Origin: Hymenolepis diminuta
Lineage: Eukaryota > Platyhelminthes > Cestoda > Cyclophyllidea > Hymenolepididae
Reading direction: 5' to 3'
Assembly (NCBI GenBank): GCA_900708905.1
Contig: CAADRB010000002.1
Span: 3,664,439-3,728,438, forward strand
DNA length: 64,000 nt
This document shows positions 1 through 9,900 of this stretch, piece after piece. The notes beneath the pieces were generated by a model that worked only from the letters and a program-made list of their open reading frames with translations, was not told the DNA's origin and searched no databases. Made by a program: the position numbers and the translations under genes. Numbering within the stretch: position 1 is the first letter of the stretch; each line of letters starts with the position of its first letter.

Positions 1-908
1 AAAAATTACAGAGTTTTGTAAAAACTACGCAGTCAAATGATCTTATGACGGTAAGCAAAATTAGACCAATTCACGTATTCTTACATTTTCCCTAATCGTT
101 AATGTCAGTGTCATTTTATCAATTACTATTAGTATTTTGTATTAAAATTAATTTCGAAATCAATATAGGTGATAGCTGATACCCATTTGGTAGAAAACAA
201 GGTTCTTGGTAAATAACGAAGCTGAAAAGTGAATTTCCCCATAAATTGCGTTCATAGACTCCCCCGACATTAGTCTTTGAATTAGTAACCCCACATTTAT
301 TTAGAATATAGACTATTGTTATTAATGCTATTATTAAATCACTTATTGAATTGCGGAAAAAATTATTTAAAATTTATGTATCGTCAGTTTGATTTATAAG
401 AATAACAATCTGCTGAAAGTGATTTATTCTTTTAATGATTTTAATGCCCCTTTTCTACATTTCCATAACCTACTCTTCTTTTTATATCCGTGAGAGCTTT
501 AACTAAATTCATATTTAGCGAATATATGTAATTTCTTGTAGTTGATGTTCTGGCAGAATCTTCCGTTTATATGAACTTTATCCTACCAACTTCTATCTAC
601 CGGATCCCATATTTGGTTTAGTAAGAACGTTGTCGAACTATCACAGATTATTAGGGCATTTCCACAATTGTAGTGTTATCCTATGTATTTGAAACACTAA
701 ATGAATTTACTCAAATGGCCTAATTACGGAATAATATTTTGATATACTATACTATCTAGTCGTTATTTAATTAATGAATCCGAATATTATAAGTTATTGG
801 CAGTTTCAAGCCTAGCATGTTTACATGATCGCTTGCTTACACTAATAAGTCATTTATTTTACTGTTATCTCAGTAGAGCAAGATATATTTTAGGATTTTA
901 TTCTTCAG
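1..908. other. AT-rich non-coding stretch before the MTTP exon
   Basis: No open frame here shows recognisable protein content. The stretch ends in a good splice acceptor, a pyrimidine-containing tract followed by AG at 907-908, so at least its 3' part is probably the intron preceding the MTTP exon. The missing N-terminal MTTP exons would then lie left of the window. Confidence 0.5.
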
Positions 909-3110
909 ATGGCAGTACAGTTGTTAGGTGGACCCTTCACGATTCAGCATCTTGCCCTCTCGATTCCTCCACAAAGTGCTTCCGTTGGTTGCGGAATTCA
1001 ATCTGCAGCATTCATCATGGAGACTCTCGACAGTCCAAAGGTTGGTTTGAACGTAAATACTCTAAAAGAACTCTTAAACAAGTTCAAAAAGGCCACAGAA
1101 GATCCCGCACGCGTTTCATCTGCTCATGCAGCTCTCCAACTCATTCGATTTCTACGATGTCTTTCTTCAAATCAGGCATCTATTCAAACTCTAGCTGCAA
1201 CACTTGAACTTATCCCCTCCACACAAAGAGAAATCAGCCGACAACTTGATTCTAAATGGTACAACCAATTGACCGATATTGTGATTGATTGTGGAACTGA
1301 ACTCTGTTTAGAGCTGCTTCGGCAACGTATTGTCAAGGTCACTCAATTGGCTGACCTTGAGAAAGTTGGCAGTGCAGCTCCTCGAGAAGTTCTTCCTGTT
1401 CGGAACTACCTTATTAACAACCTCTGGCCATCCGTTGCTCACATTTCTAACCCATCGATTAATATTCTGAGGGAACTTGCAGCCATTTGTTTCCACTCAC
1501 TCCCTTCTATGGAAAAGATCTTTCGAGTAGCTGACGGTAGTTCAGAAAACCCTTTCAACTGTCTCCTGGCCACTTCATCTCTAATGTCTCATTTTAAGGG
1601 CAACTACGTGGAAGAAAGATTGGTTTTGAATAAATATGAGGAGACTTTGGGAAATTATATTACAATCGGAAGTAAAGTATTCAATGATGATATCCTCAGT
1701 CGACATAAACTACTAGCAGGATTTGCAGCAGCTGAAAAACTTCGCCTGCCTAGTTTGTCAGAGCCGATAATCTCCGTCGTAAAGAATCCTCAAGTTCCTT
1801 CTGTGATTCGAGCTGTCGGTCTCAAATCACTAGGTAATCTTGACTTTGACAGAGATAGTAAAAAGACTGATACTGTCATTGACATACTAACTAAGTTTAT
1901 CGATTCAACTACACCTGGACCTTATTTTACAAGTGCTGATGATGAAATGATACTCAAATTTGGCGCTTTTTCAGTTCTCTTGAATCTAGATATTTCCGCA
2001 CCTGAAATTGCTAAAATAATTTCAAAATTTGCAACAAAAAAACAATGGTCTCTAATGGCTAGTTGTAGGAGGCTGGTGGACAGTTGGTGTGAGAATGAAC
2101 TTCTATCTGAATCTGCCTGTCGCTGTATCAGATATGGTGATATGGTTTCTGACTCGAAAGAGAAATGTTACCCAGGATTAGGAGCGGGTTGGTCAGGCTT
2201 GTCTGGTACAACTTCCGCAGGGGAAGTGAACTTAATTCGGGGTGATATCTTTGACAATCGACCATATCTCCTTTCGGATTATGCTCTTCAGTGGTCAACT
2301 GGGGCGCATGGTGAAATAAGGACGTCCAATTTGGCAATTTCTCTTATAGATTCTGATGGAGAAGCCAAGCTGATGAGTTTCAATATCTATGGGAGTCAAA
2401 TGGAGAGTCTTTTGGGGAAAGGAGATAGTGGGGCAAATCCTTGGCTTTCGGTTGGATTCTCTCTATTCCATGGATCTGTTCCACCAACTCAAGTGTTTTC
2501 CGGAGGTATGACAGAAATAATTAACATACTCTTCAATGCTCCTTCTGAACCAACACCCTTCTACAGCGCGACCAGACTTCCTATAGATGTTCGACAATAT
2601 CTTCCTTCATCTTCTGGTTGGATTTTGAAGAACGACTTACTTGGAATTGTGTCTATTGAACTATCCGGAGCTCTCAGTTCGAGTTTGCTCAGTCAAAGTG
2701 GAACGGCACTAGTTCGAACCCGTGCGGCTCTGGTAGTAGAAAATAGTTTGAATCTCCTCTTCCCCGAAAATCAACATATTCCTGTTGTTTCTGCAGTTAG
2801 TGGAGCTGGAACAGCTGCTCGTTTCGATTTCCTGATTCACATGGAAGTGGGTGGTATGCCGGAAGCCATTTGCATGCATCTTCAACGATCGCGTCTCACG
2901 CCACTTATGCGGTGGATTGGGAAATTTGAAGATTCGCCAATTCTAAGCAACAGAACTAGTATCCTGCAACCCCTACCCAAGTCGGTTAATGAGGCTAATG
3001 ACAACTACAAATTGGTACAATATCTCCGTGTTCCACCGGTGTCTTTCCATCTTGGGCCGCTGAACGCAGGGCGATGTCGAAAAATTGGAATTACGAATGA
3101 GTGGAATTAG
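909..3110 (+). CDS. MTTP: Microsomal triglyceride transfer protein large subunit, C-terminal 733 residues in one exon
   Basis: MTTP is an ER-lumen lipid transfer protein of the vitellogenin/large lipid transfer family. It works with protein disulfide isomerase to load lipid onto secreted lipoproteins. The 733-codon exon begins right after an acceptor AG (907-908), so the ATG at 909 is probably internal. It reads first through an alpha-helical region (about residues 40-410) resembling the lipovitellin helical domain. It then enters the beta-rich C-terminal region, which aligns by eye with vertebrate MTTP: the stretch around GLAIDISGAMEF in human corresponds to LLGIVSIELSGALSSSL here, followed by a conserved segment ending MHLQRS. 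Human MTTP is 894 residues, so roughly the N-terminal 160-220 (beta-barrel) are missing, probably beyond the left edge. The stop TAG is at 3108-3110. The exon has no introns, unlike every other gene in the window. Family assignment is from remembered similarity, not a search. Confidence 0.85.
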   Translation: MAVQLLGGPFTIQHLALSIPPQSASVGCGIQSAAFIMETLDSPKVGLNVNTLKELLNKFKKATEDPARVSSAHAALQLIRFLRCLSSNQASIQTLAATLELIPSTQREISRQLDSKWYNQLTDIVIDCGTELCLELLRQRIVKVTQLADLEKVGSAAPREVLPVRNYLINNLWPSVAHISNPSINILRELAAICFHSLPSMEKIFRVADGSSENPFNCLLATSSLMSHFKGNYVEERLVLNKYEETLGNYITIGSKVFNDDILSRHKLLAGFAAAEKLRLPSLSEPIISVVKNPQVPSVIRAVGLKSLGNLDFDRDSKKTDTVIDILTKFIDSTTPGPYFTSADDEMILKFGAFSVLLNLDISAPEIAKIISKFATKKQWSLMASCRRLVDSWCENELLSESACRCIRYGDMVSDSKEKCYPGLGAGWSGLSGTTSAGEVNLIRGDIFDNRPYLLSDYALQWSTGAHGEIRTSNLAISLIDSDGEAKLMSFNIYGSQMESLLGKGDSGANPWLSVGFSLFHGSVPPTQVFSGGMTEIINILFNAPSEPTPFYSATRLPIDVRQYLPSSSGWILKNDLLGIVSIELSGALSSSLLSQSGTALVRTRAALVVENSLNLLFPENQHIPVVSAVSGAGTAARFDFLIHMEVGGMPEAICMHLQRSRLTPLMRWIGKFEDSPILSNRTSILQPLPKSVNEANDNYKLVQYLRVPPVSFHLGPLNAGRCRKIGITNEWN

Positions 3111-3169
3111 GATTTTTAACTGTATTTTTTTGTGAACCCCGCACTCGATTTCATTCCATGATTTGTTGA

Positions 3170-3175
3170 AATAAA
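3170..3175 (+). terminator. Polyadenylation signal of MTTP
   Basis: A canonical AATAAA lies 60 nt after the MTTP stop codon, in AT-rich sequence with no further coding content. This supports 3110 as the true end of the gene. Confidence 0.7.
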
Positions 3176-3534
3176 ACATGCATAATCACTGTTGATACAT
3201 TTACTAACATTATTTTCAATATTTTGTGCAAAGTTCATTGCGATTGACGTTACTGTGGTTAGTTTACTGCATTATAATACACGTCTGGTTTATAGATTTT
3301 GGTATTTTTATATTAGACTTGAAAATTTTTTGACCAAAACTTGACTGTGACTATACAAACTCTGAGGTTCATATATGATATTTAATAAATTTTTGGAACT
3401 TACATATATCTAATAATGTACTTGTAAATAATAGATTTTAGGTAAAATGTCGATTTGTTAAAATTAAATAGAATGGAAGCCATAAGATATGCTTTCAATG
3501 TCATTGGTATGTAATTTACAGTCTTTCCATCTGC

Positions 3535-3960
3535 AGTGAGTTAAACCACTTATAAGATCCACCGGAATCTGACAGGAGAACCAGGGTCAATTCCAATAGA
3601 GGTTTATTAAACACCAAGGGTATAACAAGTTGGGGTTGGGAAAAGTCCGATTTAATAGCAGAGGGGCAGGTGTTGGTGAGCTGGAGAGTAACGTTGGGAG
3701 TCGCGGACCGAGCGCAGTCACGTGTAGGCCGGAAGGCGGTATTCTGGCCCTTTTACCTATTCGGGCTTTTTCTCCTTCTCTTTCCCGGAAGGTGTCCCAG
3801 TGGTTGGCTCTTCCACGTCGGCCCTCATTGGTTCTCTCTATGGGGTGGCTTGTGATTGGTGGTATGAAAAGAAAAAGAGAAATGATTGGTTAGTTTAAAC
3901 TCTAGTTTCGCTTTCGTCGCCATTAATGGCGGCGCCCTATACTTTGTGTCTTACACACTG
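3535..3960 (-). mobile_element. LTR-like GC-rich island, possible solo LTR or TRIM relic
   Basis: This block is clearly GC-richer than the sequence on both sides and encodes nothing recognisable. Read on the minus strand it has three CCAAT boxes (ATTGG on plus at 3827, 3855 and 3885), an AATAAA signal (TTTATT on plus, 3603-3608), and an end reading CCTGTCA followed by a primer-binding-like TCCGGTGGA. That order (promoter elements, poly(A) signal, CA end, PBS-like motif) is what an LTR would show. A perfect 14-bp palindrome, CGCCATTAATGGCG, lies at 3918-3931. No second LTR or internal retrotransposon coding was found nearby, so this is an inference. An isolated promoter or CpG-rich regulatory island is the alternative. 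Confidence 0.4.
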
Positions 3961-6050
3961 AAGAAGAGTTATCAGTCTAGGGCTGGGCTAATAGAAGAAG
4001 TAAACTGCTTATATTTAGCTACGTGAACTAAAAATCATGAAAATTTCGGTTGTATCGCATTAATTGTCATATTTAGTGACCTGACGCTGTGAAAAATTCT
4101 GATTCTATGATCAGAAATCCATTAACTGCAATAAATTTAATGTTTTTACTGATAAATCTGAGCCGGAATCATCAAGTGTCTACGTGTGAATTCAATCTTA
4201 TTAAGTAAACCACTCTGTATCCATCAATTCATGGCATCTATTGGCAAACTCAGAAGTCGACAATTATTTGATTTTTATGAAGACCTTCACTAGTATCGAA
4301 GTTGTTTAAGTCTTGCTATTCATGTCTCGTTTTATCTGATAAATATATTTAGACGGTGAAAGGAAGACTATTTTACCGTGGCTCACAATTCGGCATAACT
4401 AATTTGAAAATATTTACATAATATTACCTAATATTTCAGTTCAATCGGGTATTAGCATAATAACATTATTAAGGTTATTACCTCCGAACAGTTGCGTGGA
4501 TGGTAGGCATGAGTTAGAAATTAAGTCCAATGTGGGTAAACATGGAAAAATATTTAAAATAATGAAATATTTCAAAACGAAGCGGTGTGAGCGTGATCAT
4601 GACTTTTTAATGTCATTCAGCCCATCCAGTACTATGCTGCTAGATAGTAATGTCATAAATTAATTTGCTCACTATACCCATCAATTGCAAAATGCCTGCT
4701 ATTAAATGATCGTTTAATTTGTAAATTATAAAAAGTTGAGCATTGGGATTCTGTGCAAATAAGTTATGCCACATGTTCATTCTAAATTCTTTAAGCCAGT
4801 ATATTGTATTCATGAATATTATTAATAAGATCATAAGTTTCTAGCATTATCGTTTAAAATTGTTTAATAAATATCAATAGAAGTCCACGTTAACTGCCCA
4901 CTAATGCGTTATCATCATATTAGTTTAAACCAATGCACAAAGCATTAACGAAGTTGATTTAACTATAGCTGACTGGTGCAGACGTTATTTGCAGTTCGCC
5001 AAATAGATTGTGCAAAAATTCTAGTCAAGTTTCAAATATTTTTTGGAAACTTATCTCACCATTTCTACTACTAGCTACAATTTCGCAGTGTATGGACACT
5101 TTTCTGGCTAATTATAAATGGTACAACCAGTATTAACCCAGATTAAGGTCTCCGTTTTATTAGCATTCATTCTCCTGTCGCTAAATTGATCATAATAACT
5201 AATGAATTCACATACTGGAAAAAGATGAGGCGTTTCCTATTATAATAATCGTGGAACTAAAAGAAATCTTCAACCACTGATTAAAACATTTTATTGTGAG
5301 TACTGAGCAAAATAAATAGCGCTAAGTTCAGAGTGGATTTATAACATAACCTGCTAGAAGAAATGATAATTATTTTCCCCCGTTCCCAATATTTCTTCTA
5401 TGAACAAAAATGTATTTTCTTTCTTTATTTCCCCACCGATACACTTGACACTTGATCATTATTCGTATTTGTTTAAGTCGATACCGATTGAGTGCGAGTT
5501 TCGTTAATACATTCGTGTTGATTATAACGTGCCTTCTTATCTGCCGTGGGTTATTAGCTTCTGTGTTAAGTTGCTANNNNNNNNNNNNNNNNNGATTGTT
5601 GGCTCTGCTAGATTACTATCCGAACTCCTAGTTGGTTACGTTATAGCATAACCTAAATCGGGAGTTTATTAAGTTTATGTAGATTCGTGACCTTTTTAAT
5701 GACGATTCAGTAACATTTCTTTTCTTATTAAAAACTAATCAATACAGATCTAGATTATTTAAAATAAGAAAGTAATAGAACATAAAATCAGTGAAATTCT
5801 GGATTTAAACAAAGCAAATGTGAGTGAAAATTAAAATTATCAAAAATGCCATGTAAGGAACAAAGTTTGAATTAATATTTTATTCGAAATCTGTTAGGCC
5901 CTTGTGGAAGTCTATACATTTAATAAGTTGATTGATAATCACTTTATATACTGATATTTTGGTTACTATTATATTCATACGGCCTTAGCCTAACCATGAT
6001 TGACTAACCTGGTGGTTCACGTTGTAATCTTGCCATTTATATTTATTTTA
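3961..6050. other. Intergenic AT-rich sequence with a 17-nt gap
   Basis: No coding signal is visible on either strand. N bases at 5577-5593 mark a short assembly gap. Confidence 0.6.
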
Positions 6051-6052
6051 AG
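6051..6052 (+). promoter_or_regulatory. Splice acceptor 2 nt upstream of the EAPP start codon
   Basis: A T-rich tract ends in AAG, followed by GC and the ATG at 6055. An acceptor this close to the start leaves almost no 5' UTR of its own. That fits spliced-leader trans-splicing, known in flatworms, or a 5' UTR intron. Similar junctions precede SUCLG1 and the kinase gene. Confidence 0.5.
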
Positions 6053-6054
6053 GC

Positions 6055-6778
6055 ATGTCGCTGTTCAGTTGTAAATACGACGGATGTTCCGACGATTCAT
6101 CTTCTACCGAGTAAATTCCATTAAATTCTGATTCATCTATAGAGAATCAGATGATAATATTGTTGGAGATGAAAATAACTTTGAGGAACTCATGAAACAT
6201 GAGTTGGAGTCAGATATAATTTCTTATTCAAGTAGAAACGCAAAGTCGAAGAAGGAAGGCAAGCATCTTTTATTCATTTAGGTAATCATTTTCTCTTAGC
6301 ATCTTCGGAGCAACTTACTAATGATGATTTATTATACGATCCAGAAGAAGACAAGATTAATGAGAGATTCGCCAAGCATTTGCAGAAAGTTAGCCAAAAT
6401 GGTCAAATTTTTGAAGACACAACTGATGCTATCCTTAATTGTCCAGGATGCATGAGGTTACTGTCCCTTAACTGTCAAAGGTTAGTAGCCTTGTTTTAGC
6501 CAACACTTTGCAAATTTGTGGATTGGTTTCGTATACTCTTCCTATTTTGTAGACATTCTAAGTACAGAACGCAATACCGAACAATGTTTACTTTAAATTG
6601 TAAAGTCGCTGATGAAAAAACTCAGGTTCCAGCAGCAATTGATCTTTCACAAGGCACTTCATCGGCTGACATTGAGGACCTCAAAAAAGTTGTCTGTGAA
6701 ATTTGCAACACTCCTGTTGGTGTTTTAGAATCTAACGGTGTCTACCATCTTTTCAACGTATTAGCAAGTCACGGCTAA
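6055..6778 (+). CDS. EAPP: E2F-associated phosphoprotein (EAPP)
   Basis: EAPP is a nuclear phosphoprotein that binds E2F factors and modulates cell-cycle gene expression. Exons: 6055-6110, 6143-6258, 6300-6480 and 6553-6778, with exact phase continuity and stop TAA at 6776-6778. The product is short (192 residues; human is 285). It has an acidic N-terminal part followed by the family signatures LTNDDLLYDPEEDK, AILNCPGCM, CQRHSKYRTQYRTMF and a C-terminal HLFNVLASHG. The CxxC pairs (CPGC and CEIC) suggest a metal-binding core. Intron 1 is only 32 nt. Intron 2 (41 nt) uses a GC donor; reading through its start instead meets an in-frame TAG. The missing length is mostly low-complexity N-terminal and basic linker sequence. 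Confidence 0.9.
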
Positions 6779-6789
6779 TACCAAACTCA

Positions 6790-6795
6790 TTTAAT
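6790..6795 (-). terminator. Probable poly(A) signal of UBE3B (ATTAAA)
   Basis: TTTAAT on the plus strand is the ATTAAA variant on the minus strand, about 190 nt past the UBE3B stop. No canonical AATAAA was seen in the interval. Confidence 0.4.
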
Positions 6796-6876
6796 GTAAT
6801 GTTATCCTGTACACACTTTCTGTACCTAATGATCCCTTCTTTTATCCTGATATGAAATGCGAATGCGGTGAAAGTG

Positions 6877-6882
6877 AATAAA
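6877..6882 (+). terminator. Polyadenylation signal of EAPP
   Basis: AATAAA lies 99 nt after the EAPP stop. It is beyond the likely UBE3B 3' end on the other strand, so the two transcripts probably overlap tail to tail. Confidence 0.6.
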
Positions 6883-6984
6883 TAGGCAGTATATAATTTC
6901 GTCAAGTAGCACATGAGGAGTCACATTTACAGGAATTAGAAGTAGCAGTAAAAGTTCAAATTATACATACAGTGTGAGTTTTAG

Positions 6985-9900
6985 TTAAGAAAGTTCAAAT
7001 CCGGCATTGCAGTGGATGGCATATCGCAGTTTATCTCGAAGAATGCTTCGGGAAGCGTAGTTGGGAAGTTTTAGGAGATTGAAGCAGGTAGATGCTGAAG
7101 GTAGGCGAGCTTGTTCCTCATTTCCACGCCGACTTCCGAAGCCGAAGAATCCTTTCAAGACAGATCCTAGTGTATCACCCATATCCTGAAAGGAAGAATA
7201 GTTTACATTAGATCTAACATGTTCTCCAACATTAAAACGTATCCTGAACAGTTAGATGAAACGTCTTAAACTGTTTCACTTATGAGGCCAAGAAACAACT
7301 AACGAGATTCAAGCGTGTATTGAGGAATCCATAATTTCCATTGAACGGCTGAGTCGGTCTTTCCGAAATAGCTTAAAATGTGTCTGGTAATCATGGGCTT
7401 AACGTCTTCTAGATGCTATGAGAAGGTTGGTGTTAGGATTTCGCTTTTATGTACTTATGATATGAGAAGAACTTGACCGAGTGAATTTCTCCGGCAGCCG
7501 AGTTTCGACAAAAACCGCCTTTAGGTTGTTGTGAGACATCTATCTATTTCCAAAATAGTAATTTATTTCGAGTTATCAGGTACCAATGAGAACTAGAGAA
7601 AAGTAATTCGTAAGGGTTTGGCTACAAGAAATCGGGCAAAACAATGAATGAAAATTTAAGTAGGAATATCAATTCAAATTCATTAATTCCACTTTCGCTT
7701 GAAAAAGAATTCATTATAAGGTGACCTTTTAAAAATGTCATTATAAAATAAATATAAGTTCAACGTCCTTCTGAATAGGCTACTGTTGATAGATGACTCG
7801 AATACTGCAGTAGAAAGTCTGTTAGCCGATTATAGCCGACAGCCAAAATGATGAGAATGCCAACAATTTTTTACAATTGGACTGACTAATGAATACCAAT
7901 TTAGGAAAAAAGAAATCTCCAACTCAAGGGTCATACATTCGCTAGTTGAACTGTTACATTGCACAATGGATTTCTAAGCAGGTCTGTATTCAGAGCTAAA
8001 GATTTAGATAAAAAGATAGAACCATGAAATTAACTTGATCTTCGTTGACGTATTGGACACATCGAATACAGAAAGGGGGTTCCAGAAAGGCAAAACCGAG
8101 CAGAGGAGGTTTAGAGCAGCTTGTAACAAACTTGAGAAAGAGTCCTCTTTCTTCATCAGAGAAGTCACGTTTGAGAATATCCCAGAGCCATGTTATAACA
8201 CGGTGATTGCTGTAGAATCCGCCTGAGTATTTAGTATGTTGTCTAAAAAAAGAAAAATGAGAGAACAAATTATGCCCGTTACGTTCAATCTTGACCGTGG
8301 GTAAATTTGCATATCCATAGATAGAATAAAAAAAGAACCCCTTATTAGGGACAAAAGACAAACCAAAATGAATGTCTTCTCAGAATTTTAATTTCTTAAC
8401 ATCTCGACCACAGATGAAAGACTTGTGTCATAGAATAAAGAAAAATCTCATAAAAACTGAAATGATGAAATTGAGTGGCGCAAGTGAAATATTAACGTCT
8501 TGGAAAACGTGGATTTAATTAAATATTTCCATTGTATGCAGTTCTTAGTTAGAGAATCATACAATCATCCTCTTGTTGCAAGAATAAAGGTTACTCTAAA
8601 TAATAACATTAATAAGGAAAAGATATAACATACAAAAGATACGATAGTCCTTACCACAGCTAGCTAGTATATTCACAACCATAAAACCTGGGATGGCTAA
8701 ATCTCCGCCCCATAGAGGCTTACCTACTAGCTCCAACTTAAGAGACCTTAGATTTTACAGACGTGCATGTTGGGATTTACTATAGGGCACCATTGAAAAC
8801 ACAACTTATAACCATAAAAGTGAAACAACGGATTTTCAGTGAGCTTCCGTGTGAAGCTTAAACGAAAACTCAGGGGAGGAATGGATTACACAAAATTAAC
8901 TTCACAAAATGGATGAGAAAAATAATAAAAAAAACTGAAGTAGGAACTATCCTATTCCTTTTACAGATCTGAATGTCACTCAATATTTACATTAGTTTCG
9001 TTTCACGATGAAGTCATGAGGAAGAATGAAAAGACTAAGCAGATTGTATTTTCTTTCCCTGCAAATTTGACCTTATGATTATCCAAAAATATAGTACTTT
9101 GAGGGTTCATAACACGGTAATAGGTGAAAATAACTTTAAGAATAAAAACCACTAACTTAGGTAAATATGTATGTCAAATTGTCCTGTGGACATAATAAAA
9201 AAAAACACTCACTTCAAATCCTCCAAATCAAAGTTGACTGACTCTCCCGAAATGAGTTGCTGTAGTTCCGCTGGAGAAAACATGGCAAGCCAGTCAGGAT
9301 TAATAATTGAGTAGAATCCACGAATAAAGCTTGCTGTTTGTGGGCGGATCTGCTTGTACATACGGAACATAGCCATTCGGTGTACATAACTTATTCTGAA
9401 AGGAGAAGAAAACAGTAATTAATGGGCTAGCTCTTAATATAAAATGAGAATATCGATAGGAAACTTACTTCAGATCATTGTTGACAGTTATGTAGCGTCC
9501 ACCAGGAACCAAATCATGAACAATAATTTGTCCAAGACAGTCTTCGTCATAGGAAAAGGTCAATTCGAGTTCAGAAACATCACCGTCGTAATGCTGAAAA
9601 AATACTCAATTGAAACATGGAAGAGAACAGCGTCCCGTGTCCAAAAATTGTTGTTCCATTTTAATCCAATGGACTCTTTACAGACCAGTCGTCAATAAAC
9701 GTATCTAATTGTACAATTCTTGACTCACTTATATCGGACTTGGTTGTCAGACTGCCATCCTAATATATCCTACCATCTTAGACGATAAGGGGGTTATCAA
9801 AAGATCATAGAACCACTAGACGTCTGTCCTACACGAAATCTTAATTTGGATCACTTGCACATCAGATTTTATTATAACACAACGGACCATTTAAATATAT

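Noticed and set aside
797..1207. 136-codon open frame overlapping the start of the MTTP exon
   Set aside because: It runs in a different frame across the acceptor and has no recognisable content; shadow of MTTP.
3630..3893. Open frames in the GC-rich island
   Set aside because: GC-rich sequence has few stops; the translations (W/G/R-rich) look random and match nothing known.
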